Positions 10,419 through 20,315 of a DNA stretch of 64,000 bases are shown one piece after another. Source of the stretch: Meira nashicola (lineage: Eukaryota; Basidiomycota; Exobasidiomycetes; Exobasidiales; Brachybasidiaceae); NCBI GenBank assembly GCA_001600355.1, contig BCJU01000001.1, positions 145,178 to 209,177 on the forward strand, read 5' to 3'. Positions within the stretch are counted from its first letter, which is position 1. Each line of letters starts with the position of its first letter. Made by a program: the position numbers and the translations under genes. Under the pieces are notes generated by a model. It had not been told where the DNA came from. It made no database searches and saw only the letters and a program-made list of their open reading frames with translations.

Positions 10419-11602
10419 CTTGGCGATTTGGGCGAATAATTGTTCGAATAAATGCTGCTAATTGAAGGTCAAAATTGCGATGTTGTACAATAGAAACTTC
10501 TTTCTTATGTTGCAGGAAGAAGAAAAGCCTTTGTCTTATATCTTGACAAGATCAGGGTAGTCCGTTCCACAATTTGCAAGAATTTGTACTGCCTCGTATT
10601 GCGATGTAGTATTTATGAGAATTCCCCTTGGCTTACTGAGATATGTAATGGTGAGGAAAAAAAATCAATTCGATTGATGGCAGTGTCAAAAGAAAGATGC
10701 AGTGTGATGAAAAGCAAACGACTTGACTCTCTCGCGCGAATGAAGATAAGATGATTCTTTGTTTCTGTTATACACTTTTGACCTTAGCACATCTTCGGCT
10801 CTTGGATTTTGTTTGGGTATTTCGTGTTTGCAATTAAAAAAGCGGTGTATTCGGCTTTAAAAGTCAAGAGATTTTGGCGTTGAGAATGGCGTCGGTGATG
10901 CTTGGACGGTGTTCAACTTCTTGGATTCTCTTTTGCCGGGGCGACAATGTAAATGATGTGTACACAAACACACGCACACAAGACACTCAAAGCAGTCTTT
11001 AGAAGATATCCAGCAAACGATGTATTACTCCAACTTGCCCCGATCACGTTCTAATTGATGTTAAAGGAACGATTGGTGATATTGAATAGCGAAAAACACG
11101 TTAAGGTTAGTGACAGATGGACGCAATGATGACAAAAAATCGAAAAGTAAGACGTTGGATGGATGTCTAGAACAATCAAAAAAAGATTAAAAAGCCAGGA
11201 AAACAGCATGCGGGTCAAAACCCCGCCCTAATACCAAAAGTGCAGTTCATTTGCCTTTTTTATACAATTGTATGTACGCACATACATCCCGCCAGAGCGA
11301 TGGATTTTGCCTAGCCAATATGCTTGTCACTTGTGGCTTTTTTTTCTCCGCATAGAGAGAGACAGACACTTTAATTGTCAAGAGCAAAGGCGCCGGCGCC
11401 GCGCTAAAAGAAAAGAAAAAGGTTCACCAACTGTCCTGCATTGCCAATCAGCCCCCAATGAAAAAGAAAGTACAACCCACATTTTAAGAAGAAATGCATA
11501 AAAAAGATCTGTGCGTTATCTTCATGCATTTGTTCAAATTATTTGATGATAAAGCTGATAGGATCATTTTTACGGATACAACCACCATCATACCATTCAA
11601 CT
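10419..11602. promoter_or_regulatory. shared divergent promoter region, Zn2Cys6 regulator / urease
   Basis: About 1.2 kb separate the two start codons. No gene is seen, and a 77-codon frame at 11268-11501 has no features. It contains an exact 12-base palindrome GGCGCCGGCGCC at 11389-11400, followed by GCGC, striking in an otherwise AT-leaning region. That palindrome is about 200 bases from the urease start and is a candidate regulator site by position only. Confidence 0.45.
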
Positions 11603-14227
11603 ATGGATCTCCTACCTCGAGAGCGTGATAAAGTGTTTTTGCACAATGTTGGTACATTAGCACAAAAACGTTTGGCACGCGGTGTTCGATTGAACGAATT
11701 TGAGGCAACAGCATTGATTGCGGCCGTTTTACAAGAAAGAATTAGAGATGGAAAGCATTCAGTTGCAGAATTAATGCAACATGGCAAAATGTTATTAGGA
11801 AGAAGACATGTTTTGCACGGAGTAGCAGAACAAGTGCATGAAGTTATGATCGAAGGAACTTTTCTAGATGGTTCATTCTTAGTCACCGTTCATGACCCAA
11901 TTTGTACAGAAGATGGTGATTTGACAAATGCACTTTATGGCAGTTTTTTGCCTATTCCAGATTCTAGCTTATTTGAACTTTCACCTGAAGATAAAGCAAT
12001 AGTAGATAAACATTTACCGGGAGCAGTTATCATCAATTCAAAAGCCAAAGATATTATTTTGCTTCCACAACGAAAGAGGATTGCCATGCAAGTGACAAAT
12101 ACCGGAGATCGACCAATTCAAGTTGGTTCACATTATCCCTTTCACGAAACTAATCCTACTTTGTTATTCCCTCGATTGGCAGCAATTGGCTTCAGGCTTG
12201 ACATATGTGCAGGTACAGCTGTTCGATTTGAACCAGGGGATGTAAAGACTGTTGCATTGGTTCAAATTGGAGGTCAAAAGAGTTTGGCAGGTGGAAATAG
12301 TTTGTACACAGGTCCACTTGATATTCTTCTTTCGGATCAAGCATTGCAGAGAAATGTAAAACAACGATTCGTTGAAGGAGGTTTCGCTGATGTCGATCAA
12401 GCAGGTTATGCAGCTCTTCAGCAATTGCCAGCTCCTGCACCATTTGCTGTCAGTCGTCAAACCTATTTATCCATGTATGGTCCAACCGTTGGTGATCGAA
12501 TCCGTTTGGGAGATTCAGCACTTTGGATCGAAGTAGAACGTGATATGACAGTTTATGGTGATGAATGCAAATTTGGAGGAGGCAAGGTATTACGTGACGG
12601 TATGGGTCAAGTATGCGGGGCTACAGATGCAGAAACGTTGGATTCAGTTATCATCAATGCATTAATTGTAGATTGGTGGGGAATTGTAAAAGCTGATATA
12701 GGTATCAAGAATGGTTATATTACAGCAATCGGTAAAGCTGGAAATCCAAACATGATGGACGGCGTAACTGAAGGCATGGTTGTAGGAAGTTGTACTGAAG
12801 TCTTGGCTGGCGAAGGTCTTATTGTGACAGCAGGAGCTTTAGATGTTCATGTACACTATATCGAACCTGATATTTGCACAGAAGCACTTGCAACTGGTAT
12901 CACAACTTTAGTCGGTGGTGGAACTGGACCTTCTGCTGGAACAAGCGCTACAACTTGTACTCCTGGCAAAGAACATGTTATGCACATGTTACGTGCAACG
13001 GATGAAGTGCCACTCAATTTCGCATTTACCGGCAAAGGAAATGATAGTGGTATGGCGGGATTAGAAGATCAAGTTAACGCAGGTTGCGCAGGATTAAAAA
13101 TTCATGAAGATTGGGGCGCAACTCCAGCGGTTATTGAAAGTTGTTTATCCGTTTGCGATAAATACGACGTTCAATGCAATATTCACACTGATACACTCAA
13201 CGAATCTTCTTTTGTTGAAGGAACGATTGCCGCTTTCAAGGGTCGTACGATTCATACTTATCACTCTGAAGGTGCAGGTGGTGGCCATGCGCCTGATATT
13301 ATTCGTGTTTGTGGTGAAGAGAATGTTTTGCCTAGTAGTACAAATCCTACAAGACCTTATGCTACAAATACGTTAGACGAACATTTGGATATGTTGATGG
13401 TTTGTCATCATTTATCACGCGATATTGCAGAAGATGTTGCATTTGCTGATTCGCGTATTCGAGCTGAAACGGTAGCAGCAGAAGATGTTTTACAAGATGA
13501 TGGAAGTATTTCTATTATTTCATCTGATTCGTTAGCAATGGGTAGAATTGGAGAAGTTGTTGCAAGAACATGGAGAACGGCAGCAAAGATGCGTGAATTC
13601 CGTGGACCATTGAAAGGAGAAGATAAAAAGTTAAATCGAGATAATGAGCGTGTGAAAAGATATGTGGCCAAGTATACCATCAATCCTGCAATTTGTCATG
13701 GAATGTCACATTTGATTGGATCGGTAGAAGTTGGAAAATTGGCTGATTTGGTACTTTATAAACCTGCTCATTTCGGTACACGACCACATATGATCATCAA
13801 AGGAGGTCAAATTGCATGGGCACATGTTGGAGATGCCAATGGATCGATTCCTTGCGTTCAACCTGTTTATGGTAAACCAATGTTTGGATCGATGCCAAAA
13901 GCAGCAACTATGAATAGTATTTCATTCGTCAGTGCTGCTTCAATTTCTAATGGTAATATTGCTTCTTATGGATTGTCAAAACGTGTTGAAGCTGTTGTTG
14001 GATGCAGATCGATTGGTAAAAAAGATATGAAGTTGAACAATAATTTGCCAAAGATTACTGTTGATCCTGAAACGTGAGTGGAGAGGAAAGATGAAGGGAT
14101 GTGTGGATGATTTTACTGACAATCACTTTTGTTCATTTTCAGATATGACGTCACTGCTGATGGACAACTTTGCACAGTTCCACCTGCTACTAGATTACCA
14201 TTAACACAATCTGCTCACTTGTTCTAA
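11603..14227 (+). CDS. ure1: urease, single-chain (gamma-beta-alpha fused), two exons
   Basis: Urease hydrolyses urea to ammonia and carbamate in the cytosol. Exon 1 ends at 14073. The intron 14074-14142 (69 bases) has a GTGAGT donor and TTTTCAG acceptor. Exon 2 is 14143-14227 and restores the conserved tail (YDVTADG...SAHLF). The frame opens at 11543, but [11 protein letters not shown] at 11603 matches the usual urease N-terminus, giving about 851 residues. Active-site parts are all present: HVHY, the carbamylated Lys in [17 protein letters not shown], the flexible-flap region [18 protein letters not shown], and the Asp in SSDSLAMGR. Maturation would need nickel and accessory proteins, none of which is in this window. 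The neighbour upstream is a divergent Zn2Cys6 regulator. The downstream gene converges with only 76 bases between stops. Confidence 0.97.
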
Positions 14228-14303
14228 AAGAGTGAAAGAAAAAAAGGGTTTGGGTGTATATATACAATTAATTACGATTATAAATGAGAAATGAGATACA
14301 ATA

Positions 14304-16250
14304 TTAACGACTATGCATTGCAGCCCTTTGAGCACGTAATTCAGCCATGAATAAACGTTGACGTTCTTTTTCTTGTCTAGCCCATTCTTGTTGTAAAATT
14401 GTGTTTGATGATGATGATTGTAATCCTGGAGGAGCAGAAGAAGAAGTCCAATAACTTGGTGCAGGGCTAATACTTCTATTATTATTATTGAAATCTTGAC
14501 CAAGACGATGTGATCCTGGATTTTTGTGATGATGATGACCGAAAGTAGAATGAGAATTTTGACGTTTAAGAATTTGAAAAGAACGTCTATTTCTATTTTG
14601 ATTATTATTGTTGCAAAATGAATAATTATCATCAGTTGAAATAGAATTATATGAACAATCTAATCGATTTCGACCATATGAACAATCACATGTTGTTGGT
14701 TCGTCTGCTAAGAATTCAGTATTGTAAGAATGATCTGCTTGATCAAATGTATTATTTCCAAAATTTGATTGTTCATAATAATCAATTTGAGGTTGTTGTT
14801 GTTGTGATCTTGTAGAAGAAGAAGGAGAATGATGAATTGTATTCATATGACGTAAAGGTGATCCGTGCTGTTGCCTTTGTCCAAATTCATTTTGATAAGT
14901 TGAAAAAGGAGGTGAAGATTTTGCAGCATTAAATCTACCGATTGATTCATATGCTTTTTGTAAAGAAGGTAATCCATTTATGAATGAAGAAGAATCGAAT
15001 TCGGATTGATTTCCTGTTCTCTTTAAATCATATCCTTGTTCTTTTTGTTGTTGTGGAGGAGGTGGCGTATAAGGTGGTAAAGTTGCAGAACGTGAAAGAT
15101 TATTCATCATCATTGTTTGTTGTTGTTGTTGTTGTTGTTGTGAATCTTGTTTAAAATGTTGTGGTAATGATTTTTGTATTTCTTTACGTGCATTCCTCAA
15201 TGCATTCTCACGTCTGTTTGCTGTTCTTTGAAGCCAAAATGCAATAATAAGAAACAAAGTTGAAATCCATGCGAATCCAAATGCATTTCCTGTATCCGCT
15301 TGTAAGGTTGTCATTGAATCATTCATAATAGGATTTGCAGAATTGAATGAATTCTTTGTATTACTCAATTTATACTTTTGAATTGCACTTGAAACAACAA
15401 GAACCAAAGCAAGAATTGCAGTTAAAAACTTTGAAATGATTGTTGTTATTGAATGTAAAGTTGAAGTTGGTTGAAAGAATGTAGTTATTGCTTGTGAAGC
15501 TGACATAGATTGTTGTATTTCTTTATTTTGACGAAAGAATAAAAATATGTGTACACTTGTAAAAATACAAACACATAATAATAAAACGATTAAAAATAAT
15601 AAAATCGTTGCATAAAAAGTCATATTATCAGGTAATATTTCTTCAACGTTTATTGAGCTGGTTGAATTTATTGCTGATTGTAATCCTTTATATTGATATA
15701 TTGCTGTTATCTTTGCAGGTGTACATGATTCATGACCTTCTCTTGTACGAAAACAACTTCCTAAAACACCAATTCTTAATTGAATCAAACTTGTTGTGGT
15801 TGTTGTTGTGTTTAATGCCGTTATATTTACGGGAAGTGAAGAATTTGGTAGAACTTCATTTATTTGATAAGGTGCATTCTCAATCGGTTCCCTTTTGGTA
15901 TTTGTTGTACCTGATTGTGTTACTGCAGTTTGAATAGCAGGATAACGATTAGGTAAAGAGGATGAGGAAGAAGGGGTTGATGAAGTTGAATCATTTGATG
16001 TCATCACCGTACTTTGAGAAGGTAAAGTTGTAACACTACTTGAAGTAAAATTTGGTGGCTGTTGTTGTTGCTGTTGTTGCACTGGTGAAATGACAAATAA
16101 AGAAATTGAATTATGCTCCCATGGTGATGGACAAACGAAAATTAAAGTAATTAAAATAAGTGAAATCCATTGTAAGCATGTTGCAATACTTGCTAACCAT
16201 GGAAAGTTAGAAGAAGAAGTTTGATTGGCAGGTGTTTTTCCAAATATCAT
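14304..16250 (-). CDS. four-pass membrane protein, SUR7/PalI-like, with long polar C-tail
   Basis: One hydrophobic segment lies near the N-terminus (LASIATCLQWISLILITLIF). A large Asn/Ser/Thr-rich extracellular loop follows, carrying LRIGVLGSCFR and a second Cys (ESCTP). Then come three segments: TFYATILLFLIVLLLCVCIF, FLTAILALVLVVSSAI and FGFAWISTLFLIIAFWL. This layout, with a paired-Cys first loop after helix 1, fits the SUR7/PalI (Rim9-type) family of eisosome and pH-signalling proteins. The tail of about 270 residues is low-complexity with Gln runs and His/Asn-rich parts. The frame opens at 16283, but a TATA-like box at 16306-16314 is only about 23 bases away, so the ATG at 16250 (MIFGKTP) is preferred. 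Family assignment is by topology and is moderate. Confidence 0.7.
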   Translation of the reverse strand: MIFGKTPANQTSSSNFPWLASIATCLQWISLILITLIFVCPSPWEHNSISLFVISPVQQQQQQQPPNFTSSSVTTLPSQSTVMTSNDSTSSTPSSSSSLPNRYPAIQTAVTQSGTTNTKREPIENAPYQINEVLPNSSLPVNITALNTTTTTTSLIQLRIGVLGSCFRTREGHESCTPAKITAIYQYKGLQSAINSTSSINVEEILPDNMTFYATILLFLIVLLLCVCIFTSVHIFLFFRQNKEIQQSMSASQAITTFFQPTSTLHSITTIISKFLTAILALVLVVSSAIQKYKLSNTKNSFNSANPIMNDSMTTLQADTGNAFGFAWISTLFLIIAFWLQRTANRRENALRNARKEIQKSLPQHFKQDSQQQQQQQQTMMMNNLSRSATLPPYTPPPPQQQKEQGYDLKRTGNQSEFDSSSFINGLPSLQKAYESIGRFNAAKSSPPFSTYQNEFGQRQQHGSPLRHMNTIHHSPSSSTRSQQQQPQIDYYEQSNFGNNTFDQADHSYNTEFLADEPTTCDCSYGRNRLDCSYNSISTDDNYSFCNNNNQNRNRRSFQILKRQNSHSTFGHHHHKNPGSHRLGQDFNNNNRSISPAPSYWTSSSAPPGLQSSSSNTILQQEWARQEKERQRLFMAELRAQRAAMHSR

Positions 16251-16305
16251 CTTGTATTTTGATGGGGAAGCAAAAAGAATCAAAAAAAAAAAAATACAAG
16301 ATCAG

Positions 16306-16314
16306 CTTTATATA
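16306..16314 (-). promoter_or_regulatory. TATA-like box upstream of the SUR7/PalI-like gene
   Basis: On the minus strand the sequence reads TATATAAAG, 56 bases upstream of the ATG at 16250. Its closeness to the first in-frame ATG at 16283 is the reason for choosing the second. Confidence 0.45.
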
Positions 16315-16713
16315 CACACAGATCATATTTTGAAAAAAGACAAAAGGGAAATATAGAATGCATTGCTTTTGTACACATTTAAATCACCGATCGTTGTTCC
16401 TACATCTTCTTTGCATGTAAAACTGGGACAAGTGTGGCTTTTTTTTACATCAGATAGAATTCACTACAAAGGGCGCTTACTGAAAGTCATCATAATTCTT
16501 ACAACAAAGGAATTTCCCTCTGTAACACAAAGGAAATCATTCATATTTACGCCAAACAACAAAGGGGATACACAAATTCAAGTGACGCGCGGAACGTAAC
16601 TTTACATGTTAACAAAGGGAAGAAAGCGCGGTCGGCTAAAAATTATGCTTGAGTTGAAATTTATGCCGCTTCGGCTCTATTCTAGACACAAAATGCAATA
16701 GTCAAGCTTCCCT
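16315..16713. other. intergenic, no gene seen
   Basis: This is the stretch between the 5' end of the SUR7/PalI-like gene and the 3' end of the unknown minus-strand gene. A 78-codon plus-strand frame (16363-16599) has no recognisable features and looks like chance. No structured element was noticed. Confidence 0.5.
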
Positions 16714-17778
16714 TTATCGAGATGAAGAACGTGAACGAATTGAAGCAAAACGATCGGGAATGATTGTTGACCATTTTGGTTTACGTTGTTTGAAAGTTGA
16801 ATTGTTTTCAATTTTAGAAGAAGAATTTGTGAATACCGGTTGAACTTGAATCCATCCTAATGAATCATCAGATAAACTTTCTTCCTCAAAAAGTTGTTGT
16901 GAGTTAGGTTGAGAGGCGCATACACTCTTTGTTGATGTTAATTTTGGTTTTGTAGGTGACATTATCCAAAAATCAGATTTGAATCCCATTGCTTTTGCAG
17001 GTGAAAAAGGTGAAAAGATTGTTGTAACGACTGAATTGTTGTTGTTGTTACAGTTACTTCTTCTTTCTTCTAATTCTTCTAACCTTGTTTGCGCAATCAC
17101 TTCTGCCCATCCAAATCGACTTGCTGTTGTTATAGGTGAAGGAGCAAAAGAAGATGGAGTTCCTAAACCATGTAAACGAGCCCAATCATGAACTTTATTC
17201 GATGTAATGGATGAAGATTGAATTCTTTTGGGTGTAGATGTATGCATCGATTGTTGCTCTTCTTCTTCTTCTTCTACTTCCCATTCAATAATCGTTGGTT
17301 CTTCAGTAACCTCTTCAACAGGATCAAGAAAGTGACCGCATTCTTCTTCTTGTATTTGTGACAAACCATGATCATATTGTTCTGCTTGGTCATAATCATC
17401 CCCCTCTTCTTCTTCCATTTCAACAACGATGATTTGACGTACACTATTTTCTTGTTCAATACTCACATCAGGTGAAAGTGCAAGTACTCCACTGGCTTCG
17501 AAACTTTCGAATTCAATCTCTCCAAACGGTGTTGCTGCCTCTTGTCCTCCTTCTGTAAGCATAACTTCGTAAAACCCCATCTCTGATCCTAAAGATTTAC
17601 GTTTACGTTCACAGGGTGTAGAAGAAGAATAATGTCCGGGCATCTTTGGTGTTGAGAATTCACTTTTTACACCCTTTTTCATTAATTGTGGAAATGCTTC
17701 ACATTCACGATTTAACCACAATTTTAATGCAGTAAAATCAGATTTGGCAGAAGATGGTGTGTGAGTAGAAGAGGTCAT
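16714..17778 (-). CDS. unknown acidic protein with many SP/TP sites
   Basis: A 354-residue protein I do not recognise. The N-terminal part has a short plausible helix, FTALKLWLNRECEAFPQLMK (about residues 15-34). The middle is strongly acidic (EEEEGDDYDQAEQYDHG and EWEVEEEEEEQQS). Proline-directed sites are scattered through it: STPKM, STPKR, GTPSS, FSPFSPAK and IMSPTKPK. Together with basic stretches such as ERKRK and the Arg/Ser-rich end RSRSSSR, this suggests a nuclear, cell-cycle-phosphorylated protein, but that is inference. It is divergent from the WRAP53-like gene, with about 310 bases between starts. No domain is assigned and no intron is seen. Confidence 0.7.
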   Translation of the reverse strand: MTSSTHTPSSAKSDFTALKLWLNRECEAFPQLMKKGVKSEFSTPKMPGHYSSSTPCERKRKSLGSEMGFYEVMLTEGGQEAATPFGEIEFESFEASGVLALSPDVSIEQENSVRQIIVVEMEEEEGDDYDQAEQYDHGLSQIQEEECGHFLDPVEEVTEEPTIIEWEVEEEEEEQQSMHTSTPKRIQSSSITSNKVHDWARLHGLGTPSSFAPSPITTASRFGWAEVIAQTRLEELEERRSNCNNNNNSVVTTIFSPFSPAKAMGFKSDFWIMSPTKPKLTSTKSVCASQPNSQQLFEEESLSDDSLGWIQVQPVFTNSSSKIENNSTFKQRKPKWSTIIPDRFASIRSRSSSR

Positions 17779-18089
17779 TATTTGTTTTTGCTAATCAATG
17801 ATGATTGTTCGAAAAACAAAAACAACAACAAGTCTGAGTAACCGTACACAACTTCTCAAGCAATAAACATTCAACATCTCATAGTCTACATCATCATATC
17901 ATTCCACTTCATTTCGCTTTTTTTGACGCCCATCAGAATATTCATTCCTTCTTATATCGGTGCCGAAAGATTTTACGCGTCGGCGCCTTTTTTTGTTGGT
18001 GTGTGTGTGTCCGGATTCTTCTTCTTTTTTTCGTTCCTTCTTGAATCTCTCTCTCCACTTACGCCATGCCAATATTCTTTTGACGAATA
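17779..18089. promoter_or_regulatory. divergent promoter region with ACGCGT box
   Basis: This region of about 310 bases lies between the unknown acidic protein and the WRAP53-like gene. It includes an ACGCGT hexamer (17975-17980), a CGGCGCC immediately after, and a short GT run near 18000. ACGCGT is the MluI cell-cycle box recognised by MBF in yeasts. A role here is inferred. Confidence 0.4.
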
Positions 18090-19520
18090 ATGTCAATCTC
18101 CGAATCAATACAAGAAGACTTCTCATGGAAACCTGCAAGCTTCTCTTTTGTTAATCAACCAAAATTATTATCAAATCTTTCTGGAAAGCAAATCACTTCA
18201 TTAGTATCAGGTCCTTCTTGCTATTCAGAAAAGTACTTTTGGAGAAATGTTGCATGGTCACCAGATGGAACGCATTTACTCTGTCAAAGTGATGATCATC
18301 ATTTAGATTTGTTCAAATTACAACAACAACAAGAAGATACAACTTTAATACACGTATTCTCAATTCATGCTCCTACAACTTTATTATCTTTTGCATGGTA
18401 TCCTTTCGCACGTCAAGATGATCCACAAACTTGGTGTTTTGCAATAGGTGCAAGAGATGTGACGATAAAATTGATAGACGCTTATCAAGGTCGTACAAGA
18501 GCAACTTACGGTATTATTGATCATATAGAACGTTTTAAAGGTCCGCAATCAATGGCATTCAGTTTAGATGGAAGAAAACTTTATTGTGCCCATGATAGCT
18601 TTCTTTCTATTATTTCTTTGGATAATGTAGGTACGAATACACATCCTTTAATTCGTTTAACACCTTCTTCTCGTGCAACCAGAAAAGGAAAAGCAGCTGC
18701 TGGACAAAAAGGTATAATTTCATCAATCACAGTTTCATCTGATCATCTCACAAATTCAACTTATGATCTTGTTGCTATTGGAACATTTGCAGGTACGGTT
18801 GGCATTTATCATATAAAAGGTGATACAATCACTGATGCAGAGCGATTGTGTTTGCTTGGCTGGAGGGAAGAGGGTTCAAATGGAATTGCACAGGTATGTA
18901 TGCATGTTAATAATCTTAGTGAACATATTTTTCTCACCTATCCTACATAGATTTCTTTTCATCCCACAGTTCCACATATCTTATTCGTCAATTCAAGACG
19001 CAATTCTATCATTAGAGCATATGATTTACGATATATAGGTTCTAGAAAGTCATTCATACATCCTGCTGCAGAAGTAGCACTGATTGGCAAATTTGAATGT
19101 CAGTCAAATGAGAATCACATCGAATCACAACAGCGCATTCATTTTCATCTAGATTGGGCTGGAAGATATCTCATCTCCGGAAATACAGTTGGCGAAATAA
19201 GTGTATGGGACGTACAATCTCCCGAGTCTGAATTAGGCACCAGTCAAGATCCAAATAAAGATCATTTCTTTGGACGAATCTTACGCGAAAATGAAGATGC
19301 ACATATTCAACCATTAGCCCGATGGAAAGTAGCAGAAGATGTCATACCAAGTATTGCCTTTCACCCAATACTGCCAATGATTGTCGTGGCATCTGGTTCA
19401 CGCTATTGGGATGCTCTGACAGAAAATGATATCGAAGATCAAAATGAAAAGGGCTTATCTTATACCGTACCTGATGCCGCTTTACGTCTTTTCGATCTCA
19501 CCTCTGATGTAATTATGTAA
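18090..19520 (+). CDS. WD-repeat protein, WRAP53/TCAB1-like (two exons)
   Basis: Exon 1 is 18090-18893 and exon 2 is 18951-19520. The 57-base intron has a GTATGT donor and a CATAG acceptor, and the product is 457 residues. Exon 2 lacks an early long ATG frame but continues the fold perfectly: QISFHPTVPHILF...IIRAYDLRYIG. Features typical of the TCAB1/WDR79 family are the opening FWRNVAWSPDGTHLL, IKLIDAYQGRTRATY, then GQKGIISSITVS, and later YLISGNTVGEISVWD. In animals this protein binds CAB boxes of H/ACA scaRNAs and telomerase RNA. The yeast relative is Swt21. Whether the fungal protein serves telomerase is unknown. An acceptor CCCACAG slightly downstream would break the WD strand and was not chosen. 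Length and order fit a single seven-bladed propeller. Confidence 0.8.
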
Positions 19521-19602
19521 AAAAAAGTGTACTATATGTTCTCGAAACAATTATGTATTGATACAATGAAATTTATTCTTGATGATGACCATTTATTTGT
19601 CT

Positions 19603-20025
19603 TTAAGTAGCCATTGGCTGTCCAGCCTTACCAGATTGTTTTTCCAATTCAGCTCTTAATGCTTTTCCAAAATCATCTTCGACATCATCATCATCCCAAT
19701 TATCCTCCCAAAGGTGATCGCCCGTTCCTCCTTGTTCTCCACTCATGCTCAAACCCGTTGCTCCACCTTCGGAATTTAGATGAGCTAAAGATGTTTTGCT
19801 ATCTTCCCAATCTGAATGGAACAAAAATGAAATAAAGTCAGTATAAGCTCGAGAGGTAATTCCCTCTCTACATTACTCACCTTGTGCTTCAAACTCTTCA
19901 AATTCATCATCTTCATCTAATGCACCTAAACTTGGAATATCTTTTTGTTGTTGAGTAGCAGTAGTTCCATTGGTATTGCTTGATCCTGTACCTGTAGCTT
20001 TATCGTCTTTCTTTTGTTCAGCCAT
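19603..20025 (-). CDS. SEM1: 26S proteasome lid subunit Sem1/DSS1 (two exons)
   Basis: Exon 1 is 19881-20025 and exon 2 is 19603-19811. The intron 19812-19880 (69 bases) has a GTGAGT donor and CAG acceptor. The product is 117 residues. The two conserved acidic-aromatic patches of DSS1 are both present: [15 protein letters not shown] spans the splice junction, and [17 protein letters not shown] follows, leading into the C-terminal helix ALRAELEKQ. Sem1 is an intrinsically disordered subunit of the proteasome lid and also joins TREX-2 and BRCA2-type complexes in other eukaryotes. The N-terminal Gln/Thr-rich extension makes it longer than the usual 70-90 residues. It shares a short divergent upstream region with the PIG-F gene. 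Confidence 0.93.
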
Positions 20026-20315
20026 CGTTGATCAATTAATGGAGGAATGTAGTGATGGTGGCTGAATGAGAGCGATCAAGTTGTTCTTCTTGCTACAATC
20101 TGTTGCTTGCGACGCGTCACCTGTTGTTTAAGATGTGTGCTGAATGCATGCATGCCTTGCAATCACCTCTTAGGAAGAAGCCTGTGCATGCATGGACAAA
20201 ATTCGCACGCGTAAGGAAGCTAACGCCGGAATAAATAAATAAAAAAAAGAGCTTTAAGAAGAAAGTGCTACAATTTGCTTATTATTGTATCATAACGGTG
20301 ATCAAGACAAGAGAG
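20026..20315. promoter_or_regulatory. divergent promoter, SEM1 / PIG-F
   Basis: This region of about 290 bases contains two ACGCGT hexamers (20112-20117 and 20207-20212) and two TGCATGCA octamers (20145-20152 and 20185-20192). It is the densest group of these motifs in the window. The region ends with an AT-rich ATAAATAAATAAA stretch just before the PIG-F gene. Confidence 0.5.

Noticed and set aside
11543..11602. Upstream in-frame ATG for urease
   Set aside because: The 20 extra residues do not resemble the urease N-terminus, while [11 protein letters not shown] at 11603 does.
13408..13683. Minus-strand frame inside the urease gene
   Set aside because: It lies wholly antisense to conserved urease sequence and has no features of its own.
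18950..18970. Alternative acceptor CCCACAG for the WRAP53-like gene
   Set aside because: Using it removes the conserved QISFHPTVPHILF strand; the TAG acceptor at 18949-18950 restores it.
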